DNA from: Fidelibacterota bacterium UBA1611 | GTDB taxonomy: Bacteria; Fidelibacterota; Marinisomatia; Marinisomatales; UBA1611 | Reading direction: 5' to 3' | Length of the DNA: 6,364 nucleotides | Assembly (NCBI GenBank): GCA_002321855.1 | Contig: DCMX01000185.1 | Span: 7,851 to 14,214 of the forward strand | In this document: positions 1-6,364 of the stretch, one piece after another | How the letters are laid out: each line of letters opens with the position of its first letter | How positions within the stretch are numbered: the first letter of the stretch is position 1 | The notes under the pieces: generated by a model | Database searches by the model: none | What the model saw: the letters and a program-made list of their open reading frames with translations, nothing else | What the model was told of the DNA's origin: nothing | Position numbers and translations under genes: made by a program

Positions 1-396
1 GGCCAAGCCGACATTGTGGTGGCGGCCACCGGTTCACCTGACATCCTCGTTCAGGGTGACTGGATCAAAGAAGGCACCCACACAGATTTTATCGGAAATC
101 ACCACGCCAACAAGAGAGAGTGTGATACAGCACTGGTGGTGAAATCTAAAGTGTATCTCGACACCTATGTGAACTGTTTCAATGAAGCCGGCGAAGTGTT
201 GGTGCCCATCGAAGAAGGGGTGTTCAAAAAAGAAGATGTCAAAGGTGAACTGGCTGAACTTTGTATGGCTAAAGTAAAAGGTCGTGAAAGCGATTCTGAA
301 ATCACTTTGTTCAAATCTGTGGGATCGGCCCTCAGTGATTTGGTGGGGGCCAACCATGCTTTCCAGTCACTCTCGAAATCACAGAAGGTCAGCTAA
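1..396 (+). CDS. Ornithine cyclodeaminase / mu-crystallin family protein, C-terminal part (5' end outside window); probable ketimine reductase
   Basis: The reading frame is open from base 1 and stops at TAA 394-396, giving the last 131 residues of a family normally about 310-340 long, so the N-terminal substrate domain and much of the NAD(P)-binding fold are missing. An internal GTG at 16 is not the true start. Family signatures are ADIVVAATGS at window codons 3-12 (end of the Rossmann fold), IGNHHANKRE at 31-40, an EEG segment, and the C-terminal ITLFKSVG at 101-108. Known members turn ornithine into proline or reduce cyclic imines such as 1-pyrroline-2-carboxylate to proline. The position where ornithine cyclodeaminases carry their catalytic Asp (usual pattern G-x-D) appears here as G-N-H, which favours a ketimine/imine reductase (inference). 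It is cytoplasmic and probably co-transcribed with the DapA-family gene 22 bases downstream. Family assignment is firm; the exact substrate is not. Confidence 0.88.
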   Translation, partial: GQADIVVAATGSPDILVQGDWIKEGTHTDFIGNHHANKRECDTALVVKSKVYLDTYVNCFNEAGEVLVPIEEGVFKKEDVKGELAELCMAKVKGRESDSEITLFKSVGSALSDLVGANHAFQSLSKSQKVS

Positions 397-404
397 TAAA
401 ATAT

Positions 405-413
405 AAAAGGAAA
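405..413 (+). promoter_or_regulatory. Ribosome binding site of the DapA-family gene
   Basis: An AAAAGGAAA stretch has its GGA core at 409-411, seven bases before the ATG at 419. It fixes that start codon. It is the only recognisable Shine-Dalgarno sequence before a gene start in this window; the four starts further right have none. Confidence 0.6.
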
Positions 414-418
414 TTGTC

Positions 419-1333
419 ATGGCATTAAAAGTTGATTGGCACGGTGTTTACCCTGCAGTACCCACTCAGTTTCATGATGATCTGAGTCTCGACATCCCAA
501 ACACTAAAAAACATGTCCAGGACCTTCTCAATGAAGGGATCCATGGTCTGGTGATGCTCGGCACCATTGGCGAAAACTGTTCGTTGCACATGGAAGAAAA
601 GATGGAAGTGCTCAAAGCCACCGTTGAAGTGGCCAAAGGCAAAGTGCCTATCCTCACAGGCGTGGCCGAATACACAACTCAGGGAGCCTGCGAAACAGTG
701 GTCGCCGCCAAAGAAGTGGGCGTGGATGGCATCATGCTGTTGCCTGCTCTGGTCTACAAATCCGATGAGCGTGAGATCATGGCGCATTACCGCACCGTGG
801 CCACATCAACTGATTTGCCCATCATGTGTTACAACAACCGTCCTGTTTATGGCGTGGACATGAGCCCCGAAAATTTCAAAGAGTTGGCGGATGTTGCAAA
901 CATCGTCTGCATCAAGGAAGCTTCGGGCGATGTGCGGATCATCACGGATCTCATCAATACTTTGGGTGATCGTTTTATTTTTTTTGCCGGTCTGGATGAT
1001 TGCACACTCGAAAGTGTGCTGCTTGGTTGCGAGGGTTGGGTTTCTGGCTTAGTGGATGCCTTCCCTCGTGAAAATCGCATGCTCTGGGATTATGCCTCAA
1101 CCGGCCAGTGGGAAAAGGCTCTTGAGGTCTATCGTTGGTACATGCCCATGTTGCATTTTGATTCTCACCCCAAACTGGTGCAGTACATCAAATTGACCTG
1201 TGCTGAAATGGGTTATGGTACTGAGTTGACCCGTCCTCCTCGTTTGCCATTGGTGGGTGAAGAGCGTGAACGTATCTTGAGCATCGTGCGTCAGTGTGCG
1301 GCCACGCGTCCCGGCGCTGAAGCCGAGGTCTAA
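419..1333 (+). CDS. DapA-superfamily Schiff-base lyase, probable 1-pyrroline-4-hydroxy-2-carboxylate deaminase
   Basis: This is a complete 304-residue TIM-barrel protein, the usual length for the family. The Schiff-base lysine is K166 in CIKEASGD, the catalytic tyrosine is Y138 in CYNNRP, and the phosphate-loop-like motif GTIGEN is at 48-53. Several substrate residues of true dihydrodipicolinate synthase are changed: the second Thr of GTTGE is I50, the position of E. coli Arg138 is V143 by my alignment, and the usual PYYN loop reads PALVY (109-113). The motifs FAGLDD (189-194), GWVSG (206-210) and LTRPPRL (270-276) match what I remember of LhpC/HypD-type proteins. Those deaminate cis-4-hydroxyproline-derived pyrroline carboxylate to 2-oxoglutarate semialdehyde in hydroxyproline catabolism. 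The upstream imine-reductase-like gene supports an imino-acid role. Superfamily is certain; the specific reaction is a recognised resemblance. Another keto-acid aldolase/dehydratase role is possible. Confidence 0.82.
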   Translation: MALKVDWHGVYPAVPTQFHDDLSLDIPNTKKHVQDLLNEGIHGLVMLGTIGENCSLHMEEKMEVLKATVEVAKGKVPILTGVAEYTTQGACETVVAAKEVGVDGIMLLPALVYKSDEREIMAHYRTVATSTDLPIMCYNNRPVYGVDMSPENFKELADVANIVCIKEASGDVRIITDLINTLGDRFIFFAGLDDCTLESVLLGCEGWVSGLVDAFPRENRMLWDYASTGQWEKALEVYRWYMPMLHFDSHPKLVQYIKLTCAEMGYGTELTRPPRLPLVGEERERILSIVRQCAATRPGAEAEV

Positions 1334-1402
1334 ATTGCCAGATGAATTAAAAAAATCAAATCCATTGAATATTTTGCGATGGGTAGATAATAATTTAACA
1401 AA

Positions 1403-1422
1403 AGAAAATTTATAGAAAATTT
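1403..1422 (+). repeat. Two direct copies of AGAAAATTT, 11 bases apart
   Basis: Identical 9-base copies lie at 1403-1411 and 1414-1422, immediately before the regulator start at 1426. The 11-base offset is about one helical turn, so both faces point the same way, as in some operator sites. The region is very AT-rich, so chance is a serious alternative. Confidence 0.35.
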
Positions 1423-1425
1423 TTG

Positions 1426-2070
1426 ATGGTTGAAAAATTAACATTAGCGCAGAAAGCATTTGAAAAACTTGAAGAAATGATTGTAAATCTTCATTTGAAA
1501 CCTGGTCAAGTTTATTCAGAAAAAGAATTAACTCAGCTCCTGGGTTTTGGTAGAACACCGTTGAGAGAAGCATTGCAGAAAATGGCAAACATTGACCTTT
1601 TAGAAATAATTCCACGAAGGGGTATAAAAATTTCAGAGATTTTTTTGTATCGGCAATTGGCTATTTTAGAAACGCGAAGACCACTTGATGAATTAATTGC
1701 AAAATGTGCCACTAGAAGATCAACCGATGAACAAAAGCAAAAATTAATTGAGATGGCTGAAGAAATGGAAAAAGCTGTCAAAGAAAGTCATGTTCAAGAA
1801 TACTTGCGCTTGGATCACGCTTTTGATGAATTATTAGATCAAGCAAGTAGAAATAAATTCACAATACGCGCACTTGATCCATTGCATATTCACTGCAGAC
1901 GTTTTTGGGTTGCATACCAAAGATACGATAATATGGACCAAGCAGCAATTCTGCATGAAAAACTCATGCGAGCAGTGGCAACAGGGAATGAGGAAATATC
2001 AGCCAAGGCTGCAAATGGACTTGTAGATTATTTTGTAGAGTTTACTCGCAAAGCCTTAGATATTAATTAG
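1426..2070 (+). CDS. GntR-family transcriptional regulator, FadR (FCD) subfamily
   Basis: The 214-residue protein has an N-terminal winged helix (about residues 5-72) with the hallmark segments LKPGQVYSEKEL (24-35), GFGRTPLREAL (40-50) and IPRRGIKI (62-69). An all-helical FCD ligand-binding domain follows to the C-terminus. I chose ATG 1426 over the in-frame TTG at 1423; neither has a Shine-Dalgarno site. Such proteins are dimeric cytoplasmic regulators, usually repressors released by an organic or amino-acid-derived ligand. In the FCD domain, the expected D-x3-H metal pair reads D130 with D134. H177 is present, but no His is found about 22 residues later, so the usual metal site looks incomplete. 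It lies 92 bases after the DapA-family gene and 127 bases before the lipoprotein genes, on the same strand. A role controlling the flanking imino-acid or peptidase genes is inferred from position only. Confidence 0.92.
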   Translation: MVEKLTLAQKAFEKLEEMIVNLHLKPGQVYSEKELTQLLGFGRTPLREALQKMANIDLLEIIPRRGIKISEIFLYRQLAILETRRPLDELIAKCATRRSTDEQKQKLIEMAEEMEKAVKESHVQEYLRLDHAFDELLDQASRNKFTIRALDPLHIHCRRFWVAYQRYDNMDQAAILHEKLMRAVATGNEEISAKAANGLVDYFVEFTRKALDIN

Positions 2071-2077
2071 TTACTAC

Positions 2078-2197
2078 TTGTTTAAGAAAATATTACATAT
2101 AATAATTAAAAGGCCTATTGTTAATAGCGTTTTATTCTTTGCTTTATTTCTTGTAATTCCATTCATATTTAATAAATCAGAAATAGTTGATGATTAA
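2078..2197 (+). CDS. Possible 39-residue single-pass membrane peptide (weak)
   Basis: An open frame starts at TTG 2078 and ends at TAA 2195-2197, whose last base directly abuts the ATG of the first DUF885 gene. The product would have a basic N-terminal part (K3, K4, K11, R12), a hydrophobic stretch at about 18-31 (VLFFALFLVIPFIF) and an acidic tail ending in VDD. That topology suits a small inner-membrane peptide, and the abutting stop would allow translational coupling. Against it, there is no ATG, no Shine-Dalgarno site, and AT-rich DNA readily encodes Phe/Ile/Leu/Lys runs by chance. A perfect TATAAT at 2098-2103 lies inside it, so a promoter for the downstream genes would compete with this reading. 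I recognise no family. Confidence 0.15.
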   Translation: MFKKILHIIIKRPIVNSVLFFALFLVIPFIFNKSEIVDD

Positions 2198-3883
2198 ATG
2201 AAAAAAATAAATGCTATAATATTAGCTGTATTAATGATTATTGTATCTTGTTCGACTAACCAAAAGGTGAACGAATTATCGCGTAAAAGTGATTATAAAG
2301 ACTTATTACAAGTTTTTACAGAACTTAGGAAACTACAGGATCCAGTACTAAATAATGGAGTACCTGATTATACACCTAAGGCAATGGCCAATCAAAAAAA
2401 ATCTCTGGAAGCATTACTAACTAATATGCAAATGATTGATACTACAGATTGGAGTATACATGATAGAGTTGACTTTCACTTGGTTCTGGCAGAAATGAAA
2501 GCCTTGAATTTTCATCATCGTGTGTATAGACCTTGGGCAAAAGATCCTGGTTTCTATTCATTCAGATCTGGAGATGCAGGGGCATCAATGAATGTTGAAA
2601 GTTTTATGAGCCCTCTTTTTGATTCCGAAACTCCTTTAACAAATGATAAAAAAAATAAGATCATAAAGTTTTTTGAAATTGTACCAGAAATTTTTGAACA
2701 GGCGAGAACTAACCTTACTGATGGATGTAGCGATTTTGCTGATCTTGCCATAAGAAATGGAGAACATGAAGCAAGAATGTTTGAAAATTTTACTGAAAAA
2801 TTTAGAGATGTACATCCAGAATTAGCGGCTGGTTCAATACGCGTTGCAAATGAAATTAGACTATTTGGGAAATGGTTATCTGAAAACATGCATACAATGA
2901 CTTCACCCGCTGGATCTGGTAAGGAAAATTATAGTTGGTGGATGAAAAATGTACAGTTCTCTCCTTGGGGCTGGAAAGAAAGCAATGAAATTATACAAAG
3001 AGAATACGATCGTATTATTACTTTTCTAAAGTTGGAAGAACACAGAAACCAAAAACTACCTCCGCTAAAAGTAGCTATGAATAGAAAGGAATATGAAACG
3101 AGTATTCATTATGCACTGCACCATGTTGTTGATTTTCTGCGTGATGGTAACATGATGACCATTGATGATTGGGTAAACCCAGCAGATTATACGGGTTTTG
3201 ATGATCTCGTTCAATTAGAAGAACGTCTTACTGATGATGATGATTCAAATGAAGAATTTTTACCAGAAAATTCTAGTATAGATACTAAAGTACGTCAGCG
3301 GGAAATATTACCTGGCGAAACTCATGAATATATTGGGCATATGCTAGATTACCAAAGGCAGGATCGTCTTGATTTAAGTCCGATTCGCAAAGCTGAACGG
3401 CGTTTTAATATGGGATCTATGCGTACTGAAGGTTGGGCAGTAGCTCTTGAAGAGCTATTAATGCAAGCTGGCGTACTTGATGAACGCCCACAAAAAGGCA
3501 GGGAAATGGAATACCTAATGAATGCATCGCACATGAGTCTTGCCATACCAGATATGAAAATGCATGCTAATGAAATCAATCTAACTGAAGCTAGACAACT
3601 TTGTGCAGAAATTATGCCGCGCGGCTGGTCACAAGAAAATGAAGATATGGTTTGGTTTGAGATGCAATCGAATATTCGTAATCCAGGCGGATTTCACAGC
3701 AATGTAGTCACAGGAAAAGCTTATTTTATAAAGTTATTTAGGGAAAGAGCAGTGCAATTGGGCGATAGTTTTGTAATTAAAGATTTTATTGATGAATTCC
3801 TATCATTTGGAATCATACCTATGCCTCTTATCAGATGGGAAATGACTGGTAATGATGATGAAATAAAAATGCTTCAGAACTAA
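2198..3883 (+). CDS. DUF885-family lipoprotein, probable zinc metallohydrolase, paralogue 1
   Basis: This 561-residue protein begins with a lipoprotein signal peptide: hydrophobic residues 6-17 and lipobox I-V-S-C with lipidated Cys18. It should be anchored in the envelope on the periplasmic side or cell surface. The putative metal motif HEYIGH is at 376-381 and the third-ligand segment EGWA at 411-414, followed by E418-E419. A C-terminal segment around GKAYFIKLF (506-514) and IIPMPLIRW (539-547) matches the family end. DUF885 members are predicted metallopeptidase-like enzymes; substrates are generally undefined. An acidic run (DDDDSNEE, 346-353) sits about 20 residues before the metal motif and is not shared with the next gene. 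The start at ATG 2198 is set by the signal peptide. The next gene begins 7 bases after the stop. A peptidase role is inferred. Confidence 0.85.
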   Translation: MKKINAIILAVLMIIVSCSTNQKVNELSRKSDYKDLLQVFTELRKLQDPVLNNGVPDYTPKAMANQKKSLEALLTNMQMIDTTDWSIHDRVDFHLVLAEMKALNFHHRVYRPWAKDPGFYSFRSGDAGASMNVESFMSPLFDSETPLTNDKKNKIIKFFEIVPEIFEQARTNLTDGCSDFADLAIRNGEHEARMFENFTEKFRDVHPELAAGSIRVANEIRLFGKWLSENMHTMTSPAGSGKENYSWWMKNVQFSPWGWKESNEIIQREYDRIITFLKLEEHRNQKLPPLKVAMNRKEYETSIHYALHHVVDFLRDGNMMTIDDWVNPADYTGFDDLVQLEERLTDDDDSNEEFLPENSSIDTKVRQREILPGETHEYIGHMLDYQRQDRLDLSPIRKAERRFNMGSMRTEGWAVALEELLMQAGVLDERPQKGREMEYLMNASHMSLAIPDMKMHANEINLTEARQLCAEIMPRGWSQENEDMVWFEMQSNIRNPGGFHSNVVTGKAYFIKLFRERAVQLGDSFVIKDFIDEFLSFGIIPMPLIRWEMTGNDDEIKMLQN

Positions 3884-3890
3884 TAAGTAC

Positions 3891-5567
3891 ATGAAAATAA
3901 TAGTAAAGAACATTATTTATTTATTGTTTTATGGATTAATTATATCATGCAATTCAGATAATAATATTCCATCAGTAAAGAATAAATATCAAGACTTGGT
4001 GAAGATTTTTCAAGATTTCAGGGCTATTCAAAAACCCTCTATAACTGATGGAGTACCTGATTATTCACCAAAAGCAATGGCTCATCAAAAAGCATCTTTA
4101 GATAATCTTCAAGCCCAACTGGGGCTTATAGATACAGCAGGGTGGTCAGTTTCCGATAGAGTGGAATACCATTTGGTTAAAGCAGAAATGCATGGACTCG
4201 AATTTTATCACATGGTGCTTAAACCTTGGTCAAGGGATCCAGGTTTTTACCTTCAGACTCAAGATGGTGCCGGCCCAACTCGTGCGGCATACTTTTATAT
4301 TAACGAGTTTCCTATAAAAGATGAAGAATTAACTGAAGCAAGGATCAAATTAATTGCTTTACCTGAAGTGTTATCTCAAGCAAAGAAAAATTTAACCGAT
4401 GGTGCAGGTGACCTTGCTTACTCCGCTTTGCATTATTTGCACTATGAAATCATACTTTATGAAAGAATTTATAAAAAGATTAAGGAGCATCACCCTGAAT
4501 TAGAGTCTATAGCCGCAAAAGCTTTAGAGGCAGTTAAGGAATATGATTCCTGGCTGAAGGAAAACAAAAGTAAAATGACCGCTCAAGCTGGCGTAGGAAA
4601 AGATAATTATAATTGGTGGATGAAGAATGTACAGTTGATTCCCTATACTTGGGACGAATTGTATGATATTATTATGCGTGAAGATGATCGGCTTTTAACT
4701 ACGGTTGCTATGGAAAGAAATCGGAATAGAGATTTACCTGAACTAAAGCCCGTTTCTTCCAGGGATGAGCATGCTCAACAGAAAATAGAAGCATTGAGGC
4801 ATGTAATGGAATTCACAGAAGTTGAAAGTCTTTTTACAATTCCTGAATGGATAGGATTTGAAGAATATCTTGGTGGTGCTAATGCGCTTGCTACAGGTTG
4901 GAACGATGCCTTTGCAAATAGTTACGTTGGTTCAGGTGAAACATCTGAATGGCCAGGCATTAGAGATTTTTTCCATCAAACTGCGGACAGAGAACCATTG
5001 CCCGAGCAGACACATGAATTTATAGGGCATCACTTAGATCATGGATACAATAGACGTGATACGAGGGTAATTCTTGGTGCGGAACGGCAATATGCAATTG
5101 AAATGATTAGATTGGAAGGGTGGGCTTTTTGGCTAGAAGAAATGATGATGCATGCTGGATATCTTGATGGTAAATCAGCGCGCAGCCGTGAGATTGTATA
5201 TTGGCAAGCGGCATTTCGCACCTGTCGCGCTGTTGCTGATTTAAAAATGCACAGCAATGAATTTTCTTTACAAGATGCAATTGATTATGTGGCTGAATGT
5301 GCGCCAAATGGTTGGAATATACCTAATGGTCCTCACGCATGGTACGAGATGCAGACTAATCTTAGATATGTTGGCTGGCATATGGGTATGGTGATAGGAA
5401 AATTGGCTATGAACCAACTTATTGCGGAACGGATCCGTCAGCAGGGTAATGATTTTACATATAAAGGATTTTTTGAAGAATATTTTGCAGCCGGAATTAT
5501 TCCAATGGCGCTTATTCAGTGGCAATTAACTGGTAATGATAATGAAATAAAAAGCCTTGGTAGTTAA
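3891..5567 (+). CDS. DUF885-family lipoprotein, probable zinc metallohydrolase, paralogue 2
   Basis: This 558-residue protein is collinear with the upstream one and clearly a paralogue. Shared blocks include DGVPDYSPKAMAHQK (53-67), DPGFY (116-120), NYNWWMKNVQ (239-248) and the C-terminal LTGND-NEIK. A lipoprotein signal peptide ends in I-I-S-C with Cys20, predicting an envelope location. The putative zinc motif is HEFIGHH at 375-381 and the third ligand is in EGWA (409-412), followed by E416-E417. The His after GH is kept here but is Met382 in paralogue 1. The segment before the metal motif (about 326-370) is unlike the first copy, being rich in Gly, Trp and Phe rather than Asp and Glu. Tight 7-base spacing implies co-transcription. 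Hydrolysis of peptides is the likely role, possibly with a different preference from paralogue 1 (inference). Confidence 0.85.
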   Translation: MKIIVKNIIYLLFYGLIISCNSDNNIPSVKNKYQDLVKIFQDFRAIQKPSITDGVPDYSPKAMAHQKASLDNLQAQLGLIDTAGWSVSDRVEYHLVKAEMHGLEFYHMVLKPWSRDPGFYLQTQDGAGPTRAAYFYINEFPIKDEELTEARIKLIALPEVLSQAKKNLTDGAGDLAYSALHYLHYEIILYERIYKKIKEHHPELESIAAKALEAVKEYDSWLKENKSKMTAQAGVGKDNYNWWMKNVQLIPYTWDELYDIIMREDDRLLTTVAMERNRNRDLPELKPVSSRDEHAQQKIEALRHVMEFTEVESLFTIPEWIGFEEYLGGANALATGWNDAFANSYVGSGETSEWPGIRDFFHQTADREPLPEQTHEFIGHHLDHGYNRRDTRVILGAERQYAIEMIRLEGWAFWLEEMMMHAGYLDGKSARSREIVYWQAAFRTCRAVADLKMHSNEFSLQDAIDYVAECAPNGWNIPNGPHAWYEMQTNLRYVGWHMGMVIGKLAMNQLIAERIRQQGNDFTYKGFFEEYFAAGIIPMALIQWQLTGNDNEIKSLGS

Positions 5568-5633
5568 TCAATAATTAATAAAAAGCTAAATTATAAGTAT
5601 CTAAAATAATTGGCCCTTAAACATTAACAAATT

Positions 5634-6364
5634 ATGAATTTTAATAATAATATGAATATTAGGGGTATTTTTAATCTAATAATCATTTTTATAGTTTTAT
5701 TAACTAATGAAAAAATATACTCCCAACGTTCTAAACAGAACTATGAAATTCTCCGATTAATACGCCAAGAAAAATTTAATCATATTTTGCCAGGTGCAAT
5801 GAGGGATAGCGGTGTTGACATGTGGATTCATGTCGTACAAGGCGGTATCCGAGATCCACTAGCTCTAGATCTAGGTGGGCAAATATCATTTGGTGTAAAT
5901 GATACAGTAGGTTATTATATATTCACCGATCGTGGAGATGAAAGGATTGAAAGAGTTATTTTAGGTGGATATGGAGATGACAGTATTTATGATTATTTTG
6001 GTTCTGAAAAAGAATTATACCAATTTGTAAAAGAACGTGATCCTAAAGTAATTGCAGTTAACATGTCACTTGCTTTGCCGATAGCAAATGGTTTATCACA
6101 CACGGCATACCTCAGGATGACGAAGGCCCTAGGTAAGAAATATACAAGTAGGATTATTTCAGCTGAAGATGTAATTACTGATTTTCGTGTGCGGCGTGTG
6201 CAACAAGAAATTACAGTATTTGCTAATACATGTGAAATGCAAAGACAGATTATGGAAGCAGCATTACATAATATTAAGCCTGGAATCACCACTCGCGCAG
6301 AAATTGGCTGGTGGGCAAGTGACAAATTAACCGCTAAAGGGTATCCTCCATCATTTGAAGCAGA
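5634..6364 (+). CDS. Exported M24-family metallopeptidase (Xaa-Pro aminopeptidase-like), N-terminal part; 3' end outside window
   Basis: An open frame from ATG 5634 to the window end gives 243 residues. The start has a hydrophobic signal segment (about residues 11-23, FNLIIIFIVLL) ending in a plausible signal peptidase I site near IYS-Q, with no lipobox Cys; ATG 5652 (residue 7) is an equally good start. The creatinase-like N-terminal domain follows: GVDMWIHVVQGG (60-71), a strand/helix pattern with VIAVNMSLALPIANGLSH, then DFRVRRVQQEI at the linker. The pita-bread catalytic domain opens with MEAALHNIKPGITTRAEIGWW. The five metal ligands (Asp, Asp, His, Glu, Glu) lie beyond the window, so activity cannot be judged. 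M24 Xaa-Pro peptidases and prolidases cut peptides at proline. It follows the DUF885 pair by 66 bases on the same strand and probably shares their transcript. Confidence 0.85.
   Translation, partial: MNFNNNMNIRGIFNLIIIFIVLLTNEKIYSQRSKQNYEILRLIRQEKFNHILPGAMRDSGVDMWIHVVQGGIRDPLALDLGGQISFGVNDTVGYYIFTDRGDERIERVILGGYGDDSIYDYFGSEKELYQFVKERDPKVIAVNMSLALPIANGLSHTAYLRMTKALGKKYTSRIISAEDVITDFRVRRVQQEITVFANTCEMQRQIMEAALHNIKPGITTRAEIGWWASDKLTAKGYPPSFEA

Noticed and set aside
16..396. GTG at 16 as the start of a short 126-residue gene
   Set aside because: The frame is open to base 1 and the residues before GTG continue the family's Rossmann-fold motif, so the gene is truncated by the window edge.
1097..1615. 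172-codon minus-strand open frame across the DapA/regulator boundary
   Set aside because: It overlaps two well-supported + strand genes in antisense and its translation shows no recognisable family; it is a shadow frame.
2075..2103. Promoter with perfect TATAAT at 2098-2103 before the DUF885 pair
   Set aside because: The element 17 bases upstream (TACTTG) is a poor -35 match, TATAAT is common by chance here, and a Bacteroidota host would use a different consensus (TAnnTTTG), which I did not find.
2115..2127. CTATT-gtt-AATAG hairpin followed by T-rich DNA, as a terminator for the regulator
   Set aside because: The stem is only five mostly A-T pairs and the following tract is interrupted by A, C and G; it is too weak to call in DNA this AT-rich.
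5993..6325. 110-codon minus-strand open frame near the right end
   Set aside because: It lies entirely antisense to the M24-family coding sequence, whose translation is clearly the real one.
1..6364. Ectoine degradation cluster (OCD-like EutC plus M24-like ectoine hydrolase)
   Set aside because: The M24 protein here has a signal peptide and is exported, unlike cytoplasmic ectoine hydrolase, and the DapA-family and DUF885 genes have no place in that pathway.

Overview
The window reads as bacterial DNA coding on the + strand throughout. Six protein genes are visible, and two of them (the first and last) run off the ends. The lipoprotein signal peptides, the AT-rich intergenic DNA and the missing Shine-Dalgarno sites in the right-hand part fit a member of the Bacteroidota or a related marine phylum. 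That taxonomic guess is inference only, since there is no rRNA or marker gene here.

Left part (1-1333): the 3' end of an ornithine-cyclodeaminase/mu-crystallin family gene is followed after 22 bases by a complete DapA-superfamily gene. The latter resembles 1-pyrroline-4-hydroxy-2-carboxylate deaminase of hydroxyproline catabolism much more than true dihydrodipicolinate synthase. This part is about 50% G+C and the second gene has a clear ribosome binding site.

Right part (about 1334-6364): G+C drops to roughly 32-37%. It holds a GntR/FadR-type regulator, two tandem paralogous DUF885 lipoproteins (probable zinc metallohydrolases) and the 5' part of an exported M24-family (Xaa-Pro peptidase-like) protein. 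The two DUF885 genes are only 7 bases apart and the M24 gene follows after 66 bases, so they are probably one transcription unit.

A coherent reading is a proline/hydroxyproline-peptide utilisation locus. The envelope peptidase-like proteins (DUF885 pair, M24) would break down imino-acid-containing peptides, for example from collagen. The cytoplasmic OCD-family ketimine reductase and the DapA-family deaminase would then process the (hydroxy)proline-derived cyclic imines. The GntR protein is a candidate local regulator. This is a hypothesis from gene neighbourhood. The abrupt change in base composition between the second and third genes is an argument that the two halves have different histories.

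No RNA genes, CRISPR arrays, insertion sequences or convincing terminators were seen. All intergenic gaps are shorter than 130 bases.
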